A program made the translations under genes and the position numbers. 64,000 bases of DNA from Druceiella hillmani (lineage: Eukaryota; Arthropoda; Insecta; Lepidoptera; Hepialidae): NCBI GenBank assembly GCA_039881145.1, contig JAYKKI010000052.1, forward strand, positions 8,499,501 through 8,563,500. The letters are read 5' to 3'. Positions 1-10,205 of this stretch are shown one piece after another. Each line of letters opens with the position of its first letter. Position 1 is the first letter of the stretch. Under the pieces are notes generated by a model. That model was not told where the DNA came from. It did no database searches and was given only the letters and a program-made list of their open reading frames with translations.

Positions 1-204
1 AGAACAGAGTGCATAAAAGGAGAAGACGGAGACTAATATTCATATTGTACGCCAATGATTCTTTTAGTACAAATGTGAAAGAGTATAGAGTTGTCAATAT
101 TCTTATCAAAGATCTGATAAGTTTTTCATAACAAAAGTTGTTTACGAGGGACGATACATCGTTTGCCATTCAACAATAGTTAGAATACAAGTACCAAAAT
201 ATGC

Positions 205-770
205 AAACTAATCAATTCAAATACGTGCGGCCCAATGAAAGAAATGTTAGTTGTAGGGTCAAGACATTTTATGGTATTGAAGGATGACTTATGCTACCAT
301 AGATATGTATACTTTGTCAAAAATGAACACGAATTGAAGAGGTTAATAGAAGATTTCATAAATAAGACTGAAAAGATAACCGGAAATAAAGTGAAAGTGT
401 TTAAAAGTAATAATGGTTATAATTTATAAAAAATAAGTAAAGGGTATGTTCTCGAAACGCGAAATAATACACCAGATAACTGTGCCGTATAACCCGGAGC
501 ATAAAGCAAAAGCTGAAAAAGTAAATAGAACATTAGTCGAAACTGCAAGGACAATGTTGTACGCTAAAAACTTACTAAAGAAGTTGTGGACTGCAGCTTT
601 TATCCTGAAAAGAATAGATGAGAATAAAGATAAGGAAGGAAAATCGTCGTATGTGGTATGGACGAAGAAATATCATGATATTCATCAGGTAAAATCTTTC
701 GAAGCTTCAGTTCATGTACAGATACCGAAGGAAAGAAGGAGAAAGTCGGACGGTAAAAGCGAGAAATGAT
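205..770 (+). pseudogene. Copia integrase fragment (broken)
   Basis: Integrase would insert element cDNA into the host chromosome. The stretch at 235-429 keeps the integrase-core pattern (YVYFVKNEHELKRLIEDF, then VFKSNNGY, which corresponds to the family's F.SDNG.E with the Asp changed to Asn). The frame shifts near 430. The next frame, 446-769, has the conserved block FSKREIIHQITVPYNPEH, then NRTLVETARTML and LLKKLWTAAF. In copia elements the P-x-x-N/E-x-x-x-E region carries the last catalytic Glu; here the sequence reads EHKAKAEKVNRTL, so that Glu (AEKVNRT) is present. The fragment ends in a K/R-rich linker (PKERRRKSDGKSEK) and a stop. Loss of the Asp and the frameshift make it inactive. 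Confidence 0.85.
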
Positions 771-1160
771 TGATGGTTGAGTATGAAAAGGATGTGAAAG
801 GATATTGGATATATTTTTCACAAAAGAACACTGTACAAGTAAGAAAAGATATAGTTTTCTTAGCACCAGAGAAAAATTAAGAGAAAATGAAGAAAATGCA
901 AATAGGAGTTGTGAACCACACGGTGAATCAGAATTTAATCAGTCTAGTCTCGATGGCATTGAGACTGAAAGTCGGACTGAATCTGGAAATAATTACGATC
1001 CACTTGTTGATTATAATGGAAGTTTATGACTCGGATGGCATCGTAGAGCTACGAGAACCAAACAGTCGTATCAGAAAACAAACATAATTTTACCAGTTCA
1101 ATAATATCTACAGTTAGGAGAGTAGGCCAATCACGTACAAGAAGGGCCTGAAGTGAAAAT

Positions 1161-1216
1161 ATACTGCTGAGTGGAGTGATACTATGTATTCATAGCATCA
1201 CTCCACTCAGCAGTAT
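1161..1216. repeat. 26-bp inverted repeat with 4-base loop
   Basis: Arms 1,161-1,186 and 1,191-1,216 are reverse complements except at one position (t/g), separated by the loop tatt. The hairpin lies between the Copia integrase-RT linker and RT, where no copia element has a conserved palindrome, so it was probably made after insertion. The right arm is followed by a short echo (agcagtatata) at 1,217-1,227. Confidence 0.95.
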
Positions 1217-1239
1217 ATAGCAGTATATATAGAAGTGCA

Positions 1240-1985
1240 AAGGTTAAAAGAGAATAATACTTGGAACTTTAGTGATGTACCTGTAAGTGGGAAAGAAGTT
1301 AGCAGTAAATGTATGTTTAAACTTAGAAGAAATAATATTTATATAATAATATTACTCGGTACAAATCCAGGTTAATTTCTAGACGGTTTGAGCCAGATAA
1401 TGTTTTAGATTTAAATTTAATTTATGCTCAGGTTGCAAAATTACCAACTTTTATATTTTTAATAGTAATTGCAAATAAATTAAAATTACCCATCTATCAA
1501 ATGAATACAACTGGAGCCTTTTCATTTAATGAGATAAATGAAAATGTGTTTATTTAATTGTCAGAAGGAGCTTACAGTATAGATAGTAATAACAATATTA
1601 AGTTAAACAAATTGCTGTATGGTCTCAAGAATTCACCAAAATTTTAGAGTATCAAATTTAATTCTGCAGAAAGATTTTACAAGGTCAAAATACTATTCCT
1701 GTTTGAACATAAAGTGTGATGGCAATAATAAAATCTATTTGTCATTATATGCCAATGATCTTTTAATATTTGAGATTAATGAAACATTAACTACTCAACT
1801 CAAAATTGTTCTAAAAAAGAGCTTGAGATGAAATACTTAGGGTACCTATCTAATATCTTGGGTGTAAACGTTCAGCAAAATTTCAAAACTGGTGTCACTG
1901 ATTTGAGTCAAACAAATTATTTATAAAATATTTTTGAAAGTCTCAAAATGGAAAATTTTCAAGAAATGTTAACGAACTTTAAAAT
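1240..1985 (+). pseudogene. Copia reverse transcriptase fragment (broken)
   Basis: Remnant of the Copia RT domain. Recognisable pieces across frames are FKLRRNN, then LNLIYAQVAKLPTF (family: Y.PV.K..T), LPIYQMNTTGAF (family: QMDV..AFL.G), and KLNKLLYGLKNSPKF at about 1,595-1,650, the classic LYGLKQSPR block. Next come a NKIYLSLYANDLLIF block (family LYVDDLLI, here with Asp to Asn at the first catalytic position) and MKYLGYLSNILGVNVQQ (family MKDLG....LG). Stop codons and at least three frame changes interrupt it. The copy is truncated at about 1,985. Confidence 0.85.
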
Positions 1986-1989
1986 AATT

Positions 1990-3320
1990 CTAAATGATAT
2001 AATAGTTTTATCGACTTCGTACAAAACAAGCCAGAAACTTTTTACGCGTATCGGTTTTCAATTTCGTGTAACTTAACTCAGGGATACCAGTATACACGGT
2101 ATTATAATTTATACTCGCTTGCTTTTAAATTTCCTCTTTTGTATCATCAGCACGTTCGTTTCCATGGTCGTTCCGTGGTCGTAAAATTCATAAATAAATC
2201 AGCTTAGTTCTAATTGGCCGGTTGTTCGTAATGCATTTTTAAGTTTTAAATAAAAACTTTATTTTCTTGTAATGTTTGTAATAAAATGTAAGCGAAAGGT
2301 GCTAACGAATTAATAATAATTAATTTCTTAGAGCGCCAACTTCAAAAATTTCCAATTTTAAAATATAATTTTTTGTCAGTTACGGAAAAGTGCGCTACGT
2401 TCATTGATCGGTTAAGAAAAAGCATGTCATAAATCTAAACACGTGGATTTTTAGTCTAATTACGCAAACCAACGACGATAGTTTATCATAGAATTTTAAA
2501 TGCGCGTCAAGAGCCCCAGGACAATACTTACAGTTCATAACAAGTTGTTGCGTAAGTTGATTTATACTTGATTGAAAATAATATTCTTTAAACTACAGTG
2601 TATTACTGTTAAAATGTATATATGGTCATAAGTACACACAAGAATTTATTTTATAAAACATTTCATTTCCTTGCCACGTTAGCCTTATATTTTAGAATTA
2701 GAATATATATTTCAATTTACTTTTCCACATCCCACAGGCGATTGCTTTATTACCCTATTTGAAGTAGTTGAAGTAATTATAACTCGGATAATTTTGCAAG
2801 TTACTGACTTTTGAGGCAGTTTTTGAAAATAAGAGACTGTATTCTAAAATTGACATAATTTTATATTTTCTTTTGATGTTTAAAAAAATAATCTAACTTT
2901 GCTTTTGAAAAATGACATACGTCTCCGCCCGTCACTCTATAATAAATAATAAATATTTACATGCATACGATGTAAATATTTATGTAGAAACGCTAAAGAC
3001 CGCAACCCTTGACTAATTTTGGTGATTCCTTCGTCTATCGATTATATATCTGAACAGAAATCGATTAGTTTTCACGATTTCTACCAAATATTCTAATTTT
3101 TGTAAACAATTGTCCACAAATTCGCTCTTTTGCTTTCTTTTCCTATGATTATTTTCCGAATCCGTTTTATGCGGTTATTCATGTTTCTTCTCAATAATCC
3201 CCGTGCCATTGTCTTCTTTCTTTTTAATTTATAAAATGTTCTCACAATTTTTATTAACAAATAGTGAAAATACTGGTTTAATTTAATCAAGAATTTAAAA
3301 TTTATCTTTTTATTTTATAA
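1990..3320. repeat. Dispersed duplicate of 12,165-13,350
   Basis: This block aligns in the same orientation with 12,165-13,350. Shared landmarks include the region around 2,050-2,250 with a run of the type ataaatcagcttagttctaa (against ataaaccagcatacttctaa near 12,330), the pair agttgttgcgtaa / agttgttgcttaa (2,540 / 12,650), and tccgcccgtcac / tccatccgtcac (2,925 / 13,105). Identity looks like roughly 70 percent. Neither copy shows coding sequence or obvious terminal repeats. It starts where the Copia relic stops. It may be an unrecognised non-autonomous element or part of an older segmental duplication. Confidence 0.75.
2951..2981. repeat. 12-bp hairpin specific to this copy
   Basis: Arms 2,951-2,962 (aaatatttacat) and 2,970-2,981 are perfect reverse complements around a 7-base loop. 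The aligned copy near 13,110-13,125 goes straight from its cgtcac to a cattggtcgc stretch and lacks this hairpin and about 40 flanking bases. Confidence 0.8.
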
Positions 3321-5560
3321 AAGTGTAATTAATTTCATACACAATAAAAATATTTTATTTTCAGGTTTTCCTTTGATTGTTATTAATATTAAATAGTTGA
3401 AACTACATATAACGAAATGTTCATTTTGCAAACGGTCCTAATAAAAAAAGTTATATCCTTTCAAATTGTTTAAATGTTATTAAAGAAAGTAGCTTTGAAA
3501 CTGTACTAGATTTGTTTAAGTAAAACCGTTTATGAAAGAAAAGGAAACGGATTAACGAATAATTGTTGCATAAAACACGAATTATATTTAAGTGTTCATG
3601 GCATTTCTTTTAATTCAATGGCATTGAAGTCAAATTATTTTGAATGATCCAAGATATTTTATATTTCGAGTATTTCATTAGTAATTTTTAAATGTTGCTA
3701 AAATTCACAATAGCTGGAGTTAAGATAATTTTCACTTTTCGACTCAGTATGCATTACTTTTTTCCACACGCAATTGGTTTTTCGTGGAATATTATTATTA
3801 TTGCAATAGTCTTTAGAAAATATTTTACGTATTTTGATAAATCCAGAAAAAAAAGTGGTGTAACTATTATTTAATATGTTTTAAACAATAATGTCAAGGT
3901 GTGATATCATTATGTAAAATGCTCATTTTCTACTTTTTATATTGCTTTATTTTTTGGACACATATATTCAATCATGGGCTATTTAAAATTCATTAATGTG
4001 CCATTTTAAAATCACCCATGGGCCACTTAAAAAGTACGAAAGAAATTATAATTTCCATATTTCTTTTACCCACGTTATGCCATGGTAAACTATTTATAAT
4101 AATTAATATTATTTTACACGACATACATATATTGCCCAATACCGTTCATGGGCGTTTATTAGGCTGGATTTTTGATTTTCGGATGAATTTTAGGTTAAAT
4201 GTTTGTGACAATATTTTTTCATAGCTTTTAGAAATTTTGGAAATAGAGGGTTAAAATATTTTTTTGGTATTTTTAACAAAATCTCTAGAGCTCTCTGAAA
4301 ATCTCTTGTTTTGGAATTGTTGTAATTTGCTCTTATAATTGATGTTTTATATTAAAAAAAGTTATATTTTTAAGAACTATTAAACATTTTTTTCAAAAAT
4401 ATTTATTCATTAAAAAATTTTTGAGAGCAAAGAAATAATGACAAGTACATCTATTAATATGTTTTATTATTCTGCTGAATTTTTTACTTCTGAACTTCAG
4501 GTAATTTATTTTGAAATGATATAAATTTCCCCAATAAATAGTCTTGGAATTCTTTGAAGTCGCCCTTTCAACTGATGTACAAACTTTTCATTTTACCCTC
4601 TTAACATTTTCATATGAATATTTTTTATTTGTATCTATTGAGATTTATGCGGCAAACTATGCTTTATTGTTATTCCAATAACTAATTTCCACGAAAGACA
4701 GCTGTAACAGAGGGATATGTAAGTAATTTCATGGGAGCTCCATTTGTTCCTTCTGGAACATGAAAATGAACCATTTTGAACTATTTCTAATAAGATCGAT
4801 TTCAATTCGCTGGACAGTTATATTTCATAAAAATGTATTTTTTTTTTAAATATTATAATTATTGCCATAATTTATACTAATTAGGAAAAATTGTCTTAAA
4901 GTAGAAAATACAGCACATTCATTTTTCTTATCTACATATTACATAATTTCAACACAACATGAATTTACATTTGTACTTCATTTATTAAGAGGTTTGAAAC
5001 AAATAAGTGATGCAATTTATTTTCTGTAAAAACTTTAATTTACTAGTAATGCTTTTAAAATAGTCTACAATATAATTCTTCTTTGAGAAAAGAGGTAAAA
5101 ATAATATTTCTTTTACACTTTTCAATATTTTTAGTCGATATGTTTTAAATTCAGCTCACTTATCCGATAAGTTATCACAAATAATAAGCAGCAAGGCAGG
5201 TGTTATATACAAGAGCAGTTTATATGTCACGATAGATATTACGGTACAATTTTTAATTTATTGTATATAATATTACCAGCAGTAATATTTTGAATTAAAT
5301 ACGCATCGAAAAATTAACTTACAAACATTTTTAATTAGCACTAGAAATCTAACAGAGCATACAAAAAAACTCTTCAATATAGATAAAGAGAATATTTAAA
5401 AAGACAATAAATTTTAAAAAATTAGTTAATAAATGTAGATAATTGATAAAGGACATCATTTCTGATTAAATCCCACTGCAAAACTTTAAAACCAAAATAT
5501 TGTTTCTATGACCCTCTCTATCATCTCTTGAGAAACGTAACAGCGCACATTACATGTTAA
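3320..5560. other. No gene recognised
   Basis: AT-rich sequence without an open frame over 70 codons and without a recognised domain. A small direct repeat is visible at about 3,974 and 4,017 (atgggc followed by a pyrimidine-rich step and tttaaaa, 43 bases apart). I see nothing else in it. Confidence 0.5.
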
Positions 5561-5564
5561 TGTC

Positions 5565-5985
5565 TCAGGATGAAGTGAATAGCAGAATCCAACTTATCTG
5601 TGCAGCATTCGGTAAACTTCGCCATTTTCTCTCATCCATAATATCCCATGGTATGAAAATGAAACCATATAAACAATGTGTGTTGCTTATGATAACAAAA
5701 GGAAATGAAGTGTGACATTTCATTACTAATTTCATAAATGGGATCTAAGTTACTCAGCGAAGTATGGAAAAAGCTACATTCCAGGTTTTTCTACGAGATG
5801 TGATCCGCAGAGAGAAGATCCGTAGGAGAACTAAGGTCACCTATATACTCATAGCTTGTGGGATTAGCAGGTTATAGTAGCAGTGACCAGTTCATTTAAA
5901 GAACAGAACCGATACCAACTGAAGAAAAGAGGTCCTCAAAGGGCGACCGTGTATAATAAAACGCATAAGAATATGGTCTAGGGCT
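5565..5985 (+). pseudogene. RTE-like LINE, C-terminal end of reverse transcriptase (relic)
   Basis: 3' end of an RTE/BovB-related non-LTR retrotransposon ORF. The frame beginning at cag 5,567 reads QDEVNSRIQLICAAFGKLRHF and then KPYKQCVLL, matching the family's R...W..FGKLR....S and K...QCVLPVMTYG blocks. Beyond a stop it continues VTQRSMEKATFQVFLRD and VIRREKIRRRTKVT, which corresponds to the family pattern V.QRAMER.MLG.SLRD..R.E.IRRRT.VTD. In the family this stretch lies just past the palm/thumb of RT, near the end of the single ORF. Several in-frame stops and a degraded tail (WQWAGH region unrecognisable) show it is dead. No poly(A) or target duplication was identified. Confidence 0.85.
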
Positions 5986-6815
5986 ATTTGAATACATTAT
6001 CTAGAAAACTTTGCGGAAAATATTATGTGGCAGGCGGTAAGGAATGCACCTTATGGGTAAATTTTGTTCACCTCAATAGTGGAGTTTTACAATTGTTCAT
6101 GATTATGAAATATTGTAAAGGTTTTCTTCGGATATACATTTTGTGTGGAAATAAGATTGTAGATTTAGGGCGATTAAAATCCTATTCATGGAAAAAATCC
6201 CCTAGTAAAATAAAAGCGGGCAAGAGTTTTTGAAGAAGCTCAAGCTGTGTTGATAGAAATACGCAATTTTGATATAACCATAAACTATTTTATTTAATTA
6301 TCTATTTAGCATTAGTTAAAGACAGGGTAAAAATGTTTTTCCTTCGACAATTAATTTAAAAATAGGACCATAGTATTTTTTTTATTTTTTAGTGTGAAGA
6401 ACCGACCGAAGAAGAATATGTGTATTGTAATGGATATTCAACAAAGGCACTGATTTCGGTTATTTGAGGGTTTTAACAAATGAAGAGAGCTTGTACCTAA
6501 ATGTAACATATAAGCCCTGGACTACATTAAATAAAAGGCAGGACAATGATAATGAAATGGTATCAATTAAGGCTTATGTGTTGTTAACCTAAACATTGGT
6601 ATATATTTTGAAAATGCTACAGTGAAACATCTGTTATAGAAAGTATTAATAAAAAATACCTTTTTGAAACGATATATGGCTCATTGCTTTTAGTCGATAT
6701 AACTTTTTTTGGCAATTGCGGAGTTAATTAAAATTGTTACCCTAAAAATACATTAATTACTTTAAAATAATTCGAATATATTTAAAAATATTTGCAAATA
6801 CTTATTTCCAAAATG
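5986..6815. other. No gene recognised
   Basis: AT-rich sequence between the LINE relic and the mariner element. One motif (tgaaatggtatcaattaagg at 6,554) recurs near 8,180 and 34,270, the left edges of units A and A'. This suggests the duplicated region once extended here, or that a short repeat sits at those edges. Confidence 0.4.
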
Positions 6816-6817
6816 TA

Positions 6818-6850
6818 CAGGTGTCCAGTGGCAGATTTCAAAGTTTGAAC
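6818..6850 (+). repeat. Left terminal inverted repeat of the mariner-type element
   Basis: First about 31-33 bases of the element, preceded by TA at 6,816-6,817. It matches the reverse complement of 8,110-8,142 with a 1-base indel and a few mismatches. It would be the transposase binding and cleavage end. Confidence 0.93.
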
Positions 6851-6933
6851 AAACATAGTTTCTGAACGCAACACATAAGAGGGGCGCGGGGGCCATCGTT
6901 AGAAGTGCAAGCGGTGCGGATGTTATAGTAGCC

Positions 6934-8006
6934 ATGGAACAGTGGAGTGGAGAGTACTGCGCTTTTGCCGTCGAGGCGTACATTTCGAGTGGATTTTCGC
7001 TGTCTGTAGCACTCTGTCGATTTAATAATCGTTACAGTATTCGTCGATTATGTGATGGACCATCGATCCACCTCATTCAGTCATGGGTAGCAAGGTTCAG
7101 AGCTACAGGATCAACATTAAATAGGTCCAGGCCAGGACCTACACTATTAGTAGCCTCGGATGAAAATGTCGAGCGTGTTATGGCTTCTGTCGTTGAAAAT
7201 CCTCGTTTATCACTGCGTACACGTTCATCGATATTGGGAATTCCGAAATCAACTTTACAGGTAATAATGCAAAAAAAGCTCAAGTTCCATCCATATAAAA
7301 TTCAAATTGTTTCAAGACTTTGAATGAAGAAACACTTACGCGGAGGTGATGTTGTTGAGATTTCGTACTGCTACCCGGATGGGCAACATATTCTTTAGTG
7401 ACGAAACTCACTTTCACATTAGAGGATATATGAATAAGCAGAACTATCGTTACTGGGATGTCCACAAACCAAGACAAATGCATCAAGAGCCTTTACATAA
7501 GCCTAAAGTAACAGTCTGTTGTACCATGTCTGCATCTGCAATCATAGGGCCTTATTTCTTTTAAAATCAACGTGGCCGAACTGTAACTGTGAATTCGGAG
7601 AGATATGCCCAGATGTTAAATGAATTTTTCAGAGTAGAACTACAGAATAGTCCATCCTTCAACCAAAACACATGGTTCCAGAAGGACGGGGCCACAGCTC
7701 ACACTGCTAATGTGTCCATGAATGCAGTGCGGCAGTTATTTCCAGAAAAAAACATATCCCGAAACCGTGGCCACCTAGGTACCCGATTTAAGCCCATGTA
7801 ACTTTTTCTTATGGGAATACTTAAAATCCGTTGTTTACAAAACAAATCCGAGCACTGTGACATAAATTAAAGAAAATATTCGAGCCAAAGTCAGTAGGAT
7901 ACCCCAGTCGCTTTGCAAACTCGTTTTTGAAAACATGCTTGCTAGACTCGAAAAATGCGTCAGACTCGATAGCCGCCATTTGGAAAATCTGATTTTTAAA
8001 AAATGA
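6934..8006 (+). pseudogene. Mariner-type DDE transposase with DUF4817 N-terminus (broken)
   Basis: The enzyme would bind the terminal repeats and cut and join the element into TA sites. Start ATG at 6,934. The first frame (6,934-7,323, 129 codons) holds the DUF4817-type helix-turn-helix region: VEAYISSGFSLSVALCRF, IQSWVARFRATGS and ILGIPKSTLQVIMQKKLKFH, ending HPYKIQIV. After a frameshift, 7,346-7,801 carries FFSDETHFH (first catalytic Asp, codon 7,400-7,402) and QKDGATAHTAN (second Asp, 7,685-7,687), with one in-frame stop at 7,562-7,564. A second frameshift near 7,770 leads to PDLSPCNFFLW, where the family has SPCDFFLW, so the third catalytic Asp is Asn. The C-terminal frame ends RHLENLIFKK and a TGA at 8,004-8,006. 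Two frameshifts, one nonsense codon and a lost catalytic residue make it inactive. Confidence 0.93.
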
Positions 8007-8109
8007 AATCCGCATTTGTTGTTATAAAGGTAAAATAAACCTATTTCTTGTTATAGGGTTAAAATATTTTTTTACTTTGTATTAGAGGTGTAGTTTTTTT
8101 TCTCAATTT

Positions 8110-8142
8110 TTCAAACATTGAAATCTGCCATTGGACAACCTG
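8110..8142 (-). repeat. Right terminal inverted repeat of the mariner-type element
   Basis: Mirror of the left end (6,818-6,850), followed by TA at 8,143-8,144. This end and the left end define the element precisely. Confidence 0.93.
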
Positions 8143-9046
8143 TATAATAAAATAATTAAATTATGTTAAAAATATTTGAAATGGTATAAATTAAGGTTTT
8201 TGTTAATAAAGAGTATTTTTAAACAATGACAATAAAAATAAATATGAAAAATGTTTTCCTAAATTCAATTTTTTACTGATAGTGTGAAAAATTTTATCGC
8301 GTATTTTTAAGTGTTATTTCAATGATAAAGTTATTTTCAATACATTTTGGAACAAAAAAACAATTGTCAAAGTGGTTTCGTTAATAGTATTTTTACAAAT
8401 TACGGTACAATACTTTTAACATTAATTTCATGAAGCAATTAGTAATTTTTCTCATTTAGTGATTTTTGAAGCAATTTCTATACTGGCCAATCATTCAGTT
8501 TTGGCACTGTGTTAAGCGATCTAATACTACACAATTAAAAAAAAATTCACATAAACTTAAACATAAAAAAAATAAAAAATTATCCAAGAATATACTATTA
8601 AATATAAAGAAATTATTGTTTAACCATACCATCGTAGAATTCATTCAACCCAATGGAAAATGAAAAGATTAAAACGTATTTAACCTCTTTAATTAACATA
8701 TTGAATATAATTTTTTTTTGGTAGGTGAATATTGTTATTAATACTTGTTTGTAAATATTATGAAGTATATTTTATCAATGCTAATAAATTCATCTTATTT
8801 TAAGACTTTAGCATGTCTATCCAAGAAAGAAAATTTACGGAAAATCATATTTACTCGTTTATTAAAAGCTTACTTATTTTTCTATACCACGTGTTTTACA
8901 ACGCTGCTTATGTTTTTCTTTATCTTTGATTAGATCTTCACAAAGCATGAAGAAAATTAGCCCCAAATCATCCTCAACAACAAACGCCGCTCAAGGCCTT
9001 ATTCACATTCATAGAGAACGTTCGTCAACCGAATGGAAGAACGTCA

Positions 9047-9089
9047 TCCTGAAAATTTTATAAAATGTCATTTTATAAAATTTTCAGGA
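9047..9089. repeat. 21-bp perfect hairpin with 1-base loop
   Basis: Arms 9,047-9,067 and 9,069-9,089 are exact reverse complements around a single t. In A' the aligned stretch (about 35,045-35,085) keeps a recognisable right arm (atttcacaaaatttttgcaa) but its left side does not form the complement. The left arm therefore appears to be a later inverted copy. Confidence 0.93.
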
Positions 9090-9474
9090 TTGCTTAGAAA
9101 GTGCAATTGATTTCCATCTCGAACAACCTGCCGCTTTGGTGAGCAAGGGTTGCAGAGTAACAGCTGTCAATTGGATTCAGTTTGTAATTTATTTCATACA
9201 TAATTAATTATCAAACGTTAACACATCGTGAAACAATATAGGTTGGCTCACTATCATACTGTATTTAATATCCTTAGCTGTACATAAATAACCAATAGTA
9301 CAATATTTTAAAACTGTAACGTAGGAAATACTTTTACCCACATAAATACTTTTACACAATTAAATATATAATTATTAAATACATAATTTCTTTCACATTA
9401 AAAATACTTTTGAAATAAAAAAATGGCATATGCTATTCAGACTTATTTGAACATAAAACGCAATATTTAAAATT

Positions 9475-9665
9475 TTTGTCAGCCTGCCTAAACAATCATT
9501 TTTGATTTAAGTTTGTCTGTCCGTCCATTTATGAGAGTATCACGTAAAAATTACTGAACTTAAATAAAACACTCATTGATTAAATCATTAGGGTTCAAAT
9601 AGAAATTTAGGCTACTTTCTATACTTTTCGAATATTCTCGACACGACATTTTGTTTGTTTTGTTT
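9475..9665. repeat. Dispersed insect repeat of the tgtctgtccgtcc type, copy 1
   Basis: Contains gtttgtctgtccgtcc, then tgagagtatcacgtaaaaat, a tactgaac step, and later taggctactttctata and a ttcgaatattc stretch. Insects, notably moths and beetles, carry abundant repeats with the same order of landmarks: a TGTCTGTC/CCGTCC run, an ACTACTGAACCGATTT-like line, then ATAGGCTACTTTTTAT. The class is not certain. The repeat occurs at the matching place in all four units (also 16,985, 35,420, 40,420), so it predates the duplications. Confidence 0.65.
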
Positions 9666-10079
9666 TGTTTGCTTTTTAGCTATTTTTTTAAGTATTGCAA
9701 ATAATATACTAATAAATATGAAAAAAAACTAACGAGATTATGTTTAAAGTTTCATATTCAGGCCTAAAAATTGTTTGTCAAATCTTGTTTAGGTATTGAT
9801 TTAAAACTGGTTAATAAAAATTGTCGGGACCATAAATTCGGCTTAAAACTCAGACTAAGACGTAATACAATTCTATTGCTTTCAAGGATACTTTTGAGGT
9901 TATCTAACCTTTATTACTGGAAGTATAAGGACTACCGCAAAAGTGAAAATAACCGTGAGCAAAACGGAGGGCAAAAACTGGAAAGATATACCAACATAAG
10001 AAACCCAATGGTATGAAGAAAATGTTACGTTTATTTTTAGCCCGTATACAGCAATATAAAAACACAAAGTTCGTGTACG

Positions 10080-10205
10080 TTTGTTATAAATCAAGACAAA
10101 AAACCATCTTTCGCGCTACAGACAGCAATTTAATAAATACATCAGTGTAATAAATACACAATACTGGGTTCTTCCATCGACCTTCAATAGTTTCTAAGGG
10201 TAATT
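10080..10205. repeat. Block conserved in all four units, copy in A
   Basis: About 110 bases shared by A, B (17,600-17,700), A' (36,090-36,190) and B' (41,020-41,120): ttataaatca near the left, a cagac/tagacagc core, tttaataa, then tgggttc and a region ending tttctaag or cttctaag. It is among the best-preserved stretches across all four copies. No open frame is shared, and the tgggttc motif alone does not make a tRNA-like B box. Confidence 0.7.

Larger units (their letters stand above)
1..1985 (+). mobile_element. Ty1/copia LTR retrotransposon, internal pol relic
   Basis: Decayed Pol region of a Copia-type LTR retrotransposon on the plus strand. In order it holds integrase (about 200-770), the low-complexity integrase-RT linker (about 700-1,110) and reverse transcriptase (about 1,240-1,985). 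This integrase-before-RT order is diagnostic of copia rather than gypsy or BEL elements. Reading needs several frame changes and passes many stop codons, so the copy is dead. No LTR is recognisable. The left end runs off the window and the right end stops in RT at about 1,985, where a different repeat begins. Positions 1-200 probably belong to the same pol, but I cannot match them to a domain. Confidence 0.85.
6818..8142 (+). mobile_element. Mariner-type (IS630-Tc1-mariner, DUF4817) DNA transposon, full length but dead
   Basis: A complete 1,325-base element with both ends. The left terminal inverted repeat begins caggtgtccagtggcagatt at 6,818. The right end at 8,142, read on the other strand, begins caggttgtccaatggcagat. 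The two differ at only a few positions over about 31 bases. A TA dinucleotide flanks each end (6,816-6,817 and 8,143-8,144), the target duplication expected of this superfamily. The transposase relic lies inside on the plus strand (6,934-8,006). The size fits the 1.3 kb usual for mariners. The element sits immediately left of duplicated unit A and has no counterpart at the left edge of A' (about 34,230). It therefore either inserted after the duplication or lies outside the duplicated unit. Confidence 0.95.

Noticed and set aside
7077..7486. Minus-strand frames opposite the transposase
   Set aside because: Shadows of the mariner transposase frame; plus-strand motifs account for the sequence.
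10185..10205. tgggttc motif in the four-way conserved block as a possible tRNA or SINE promoter B box
   Set aside because: No matching A box or cloverleaf could be drawn, and the motif varies between copies.
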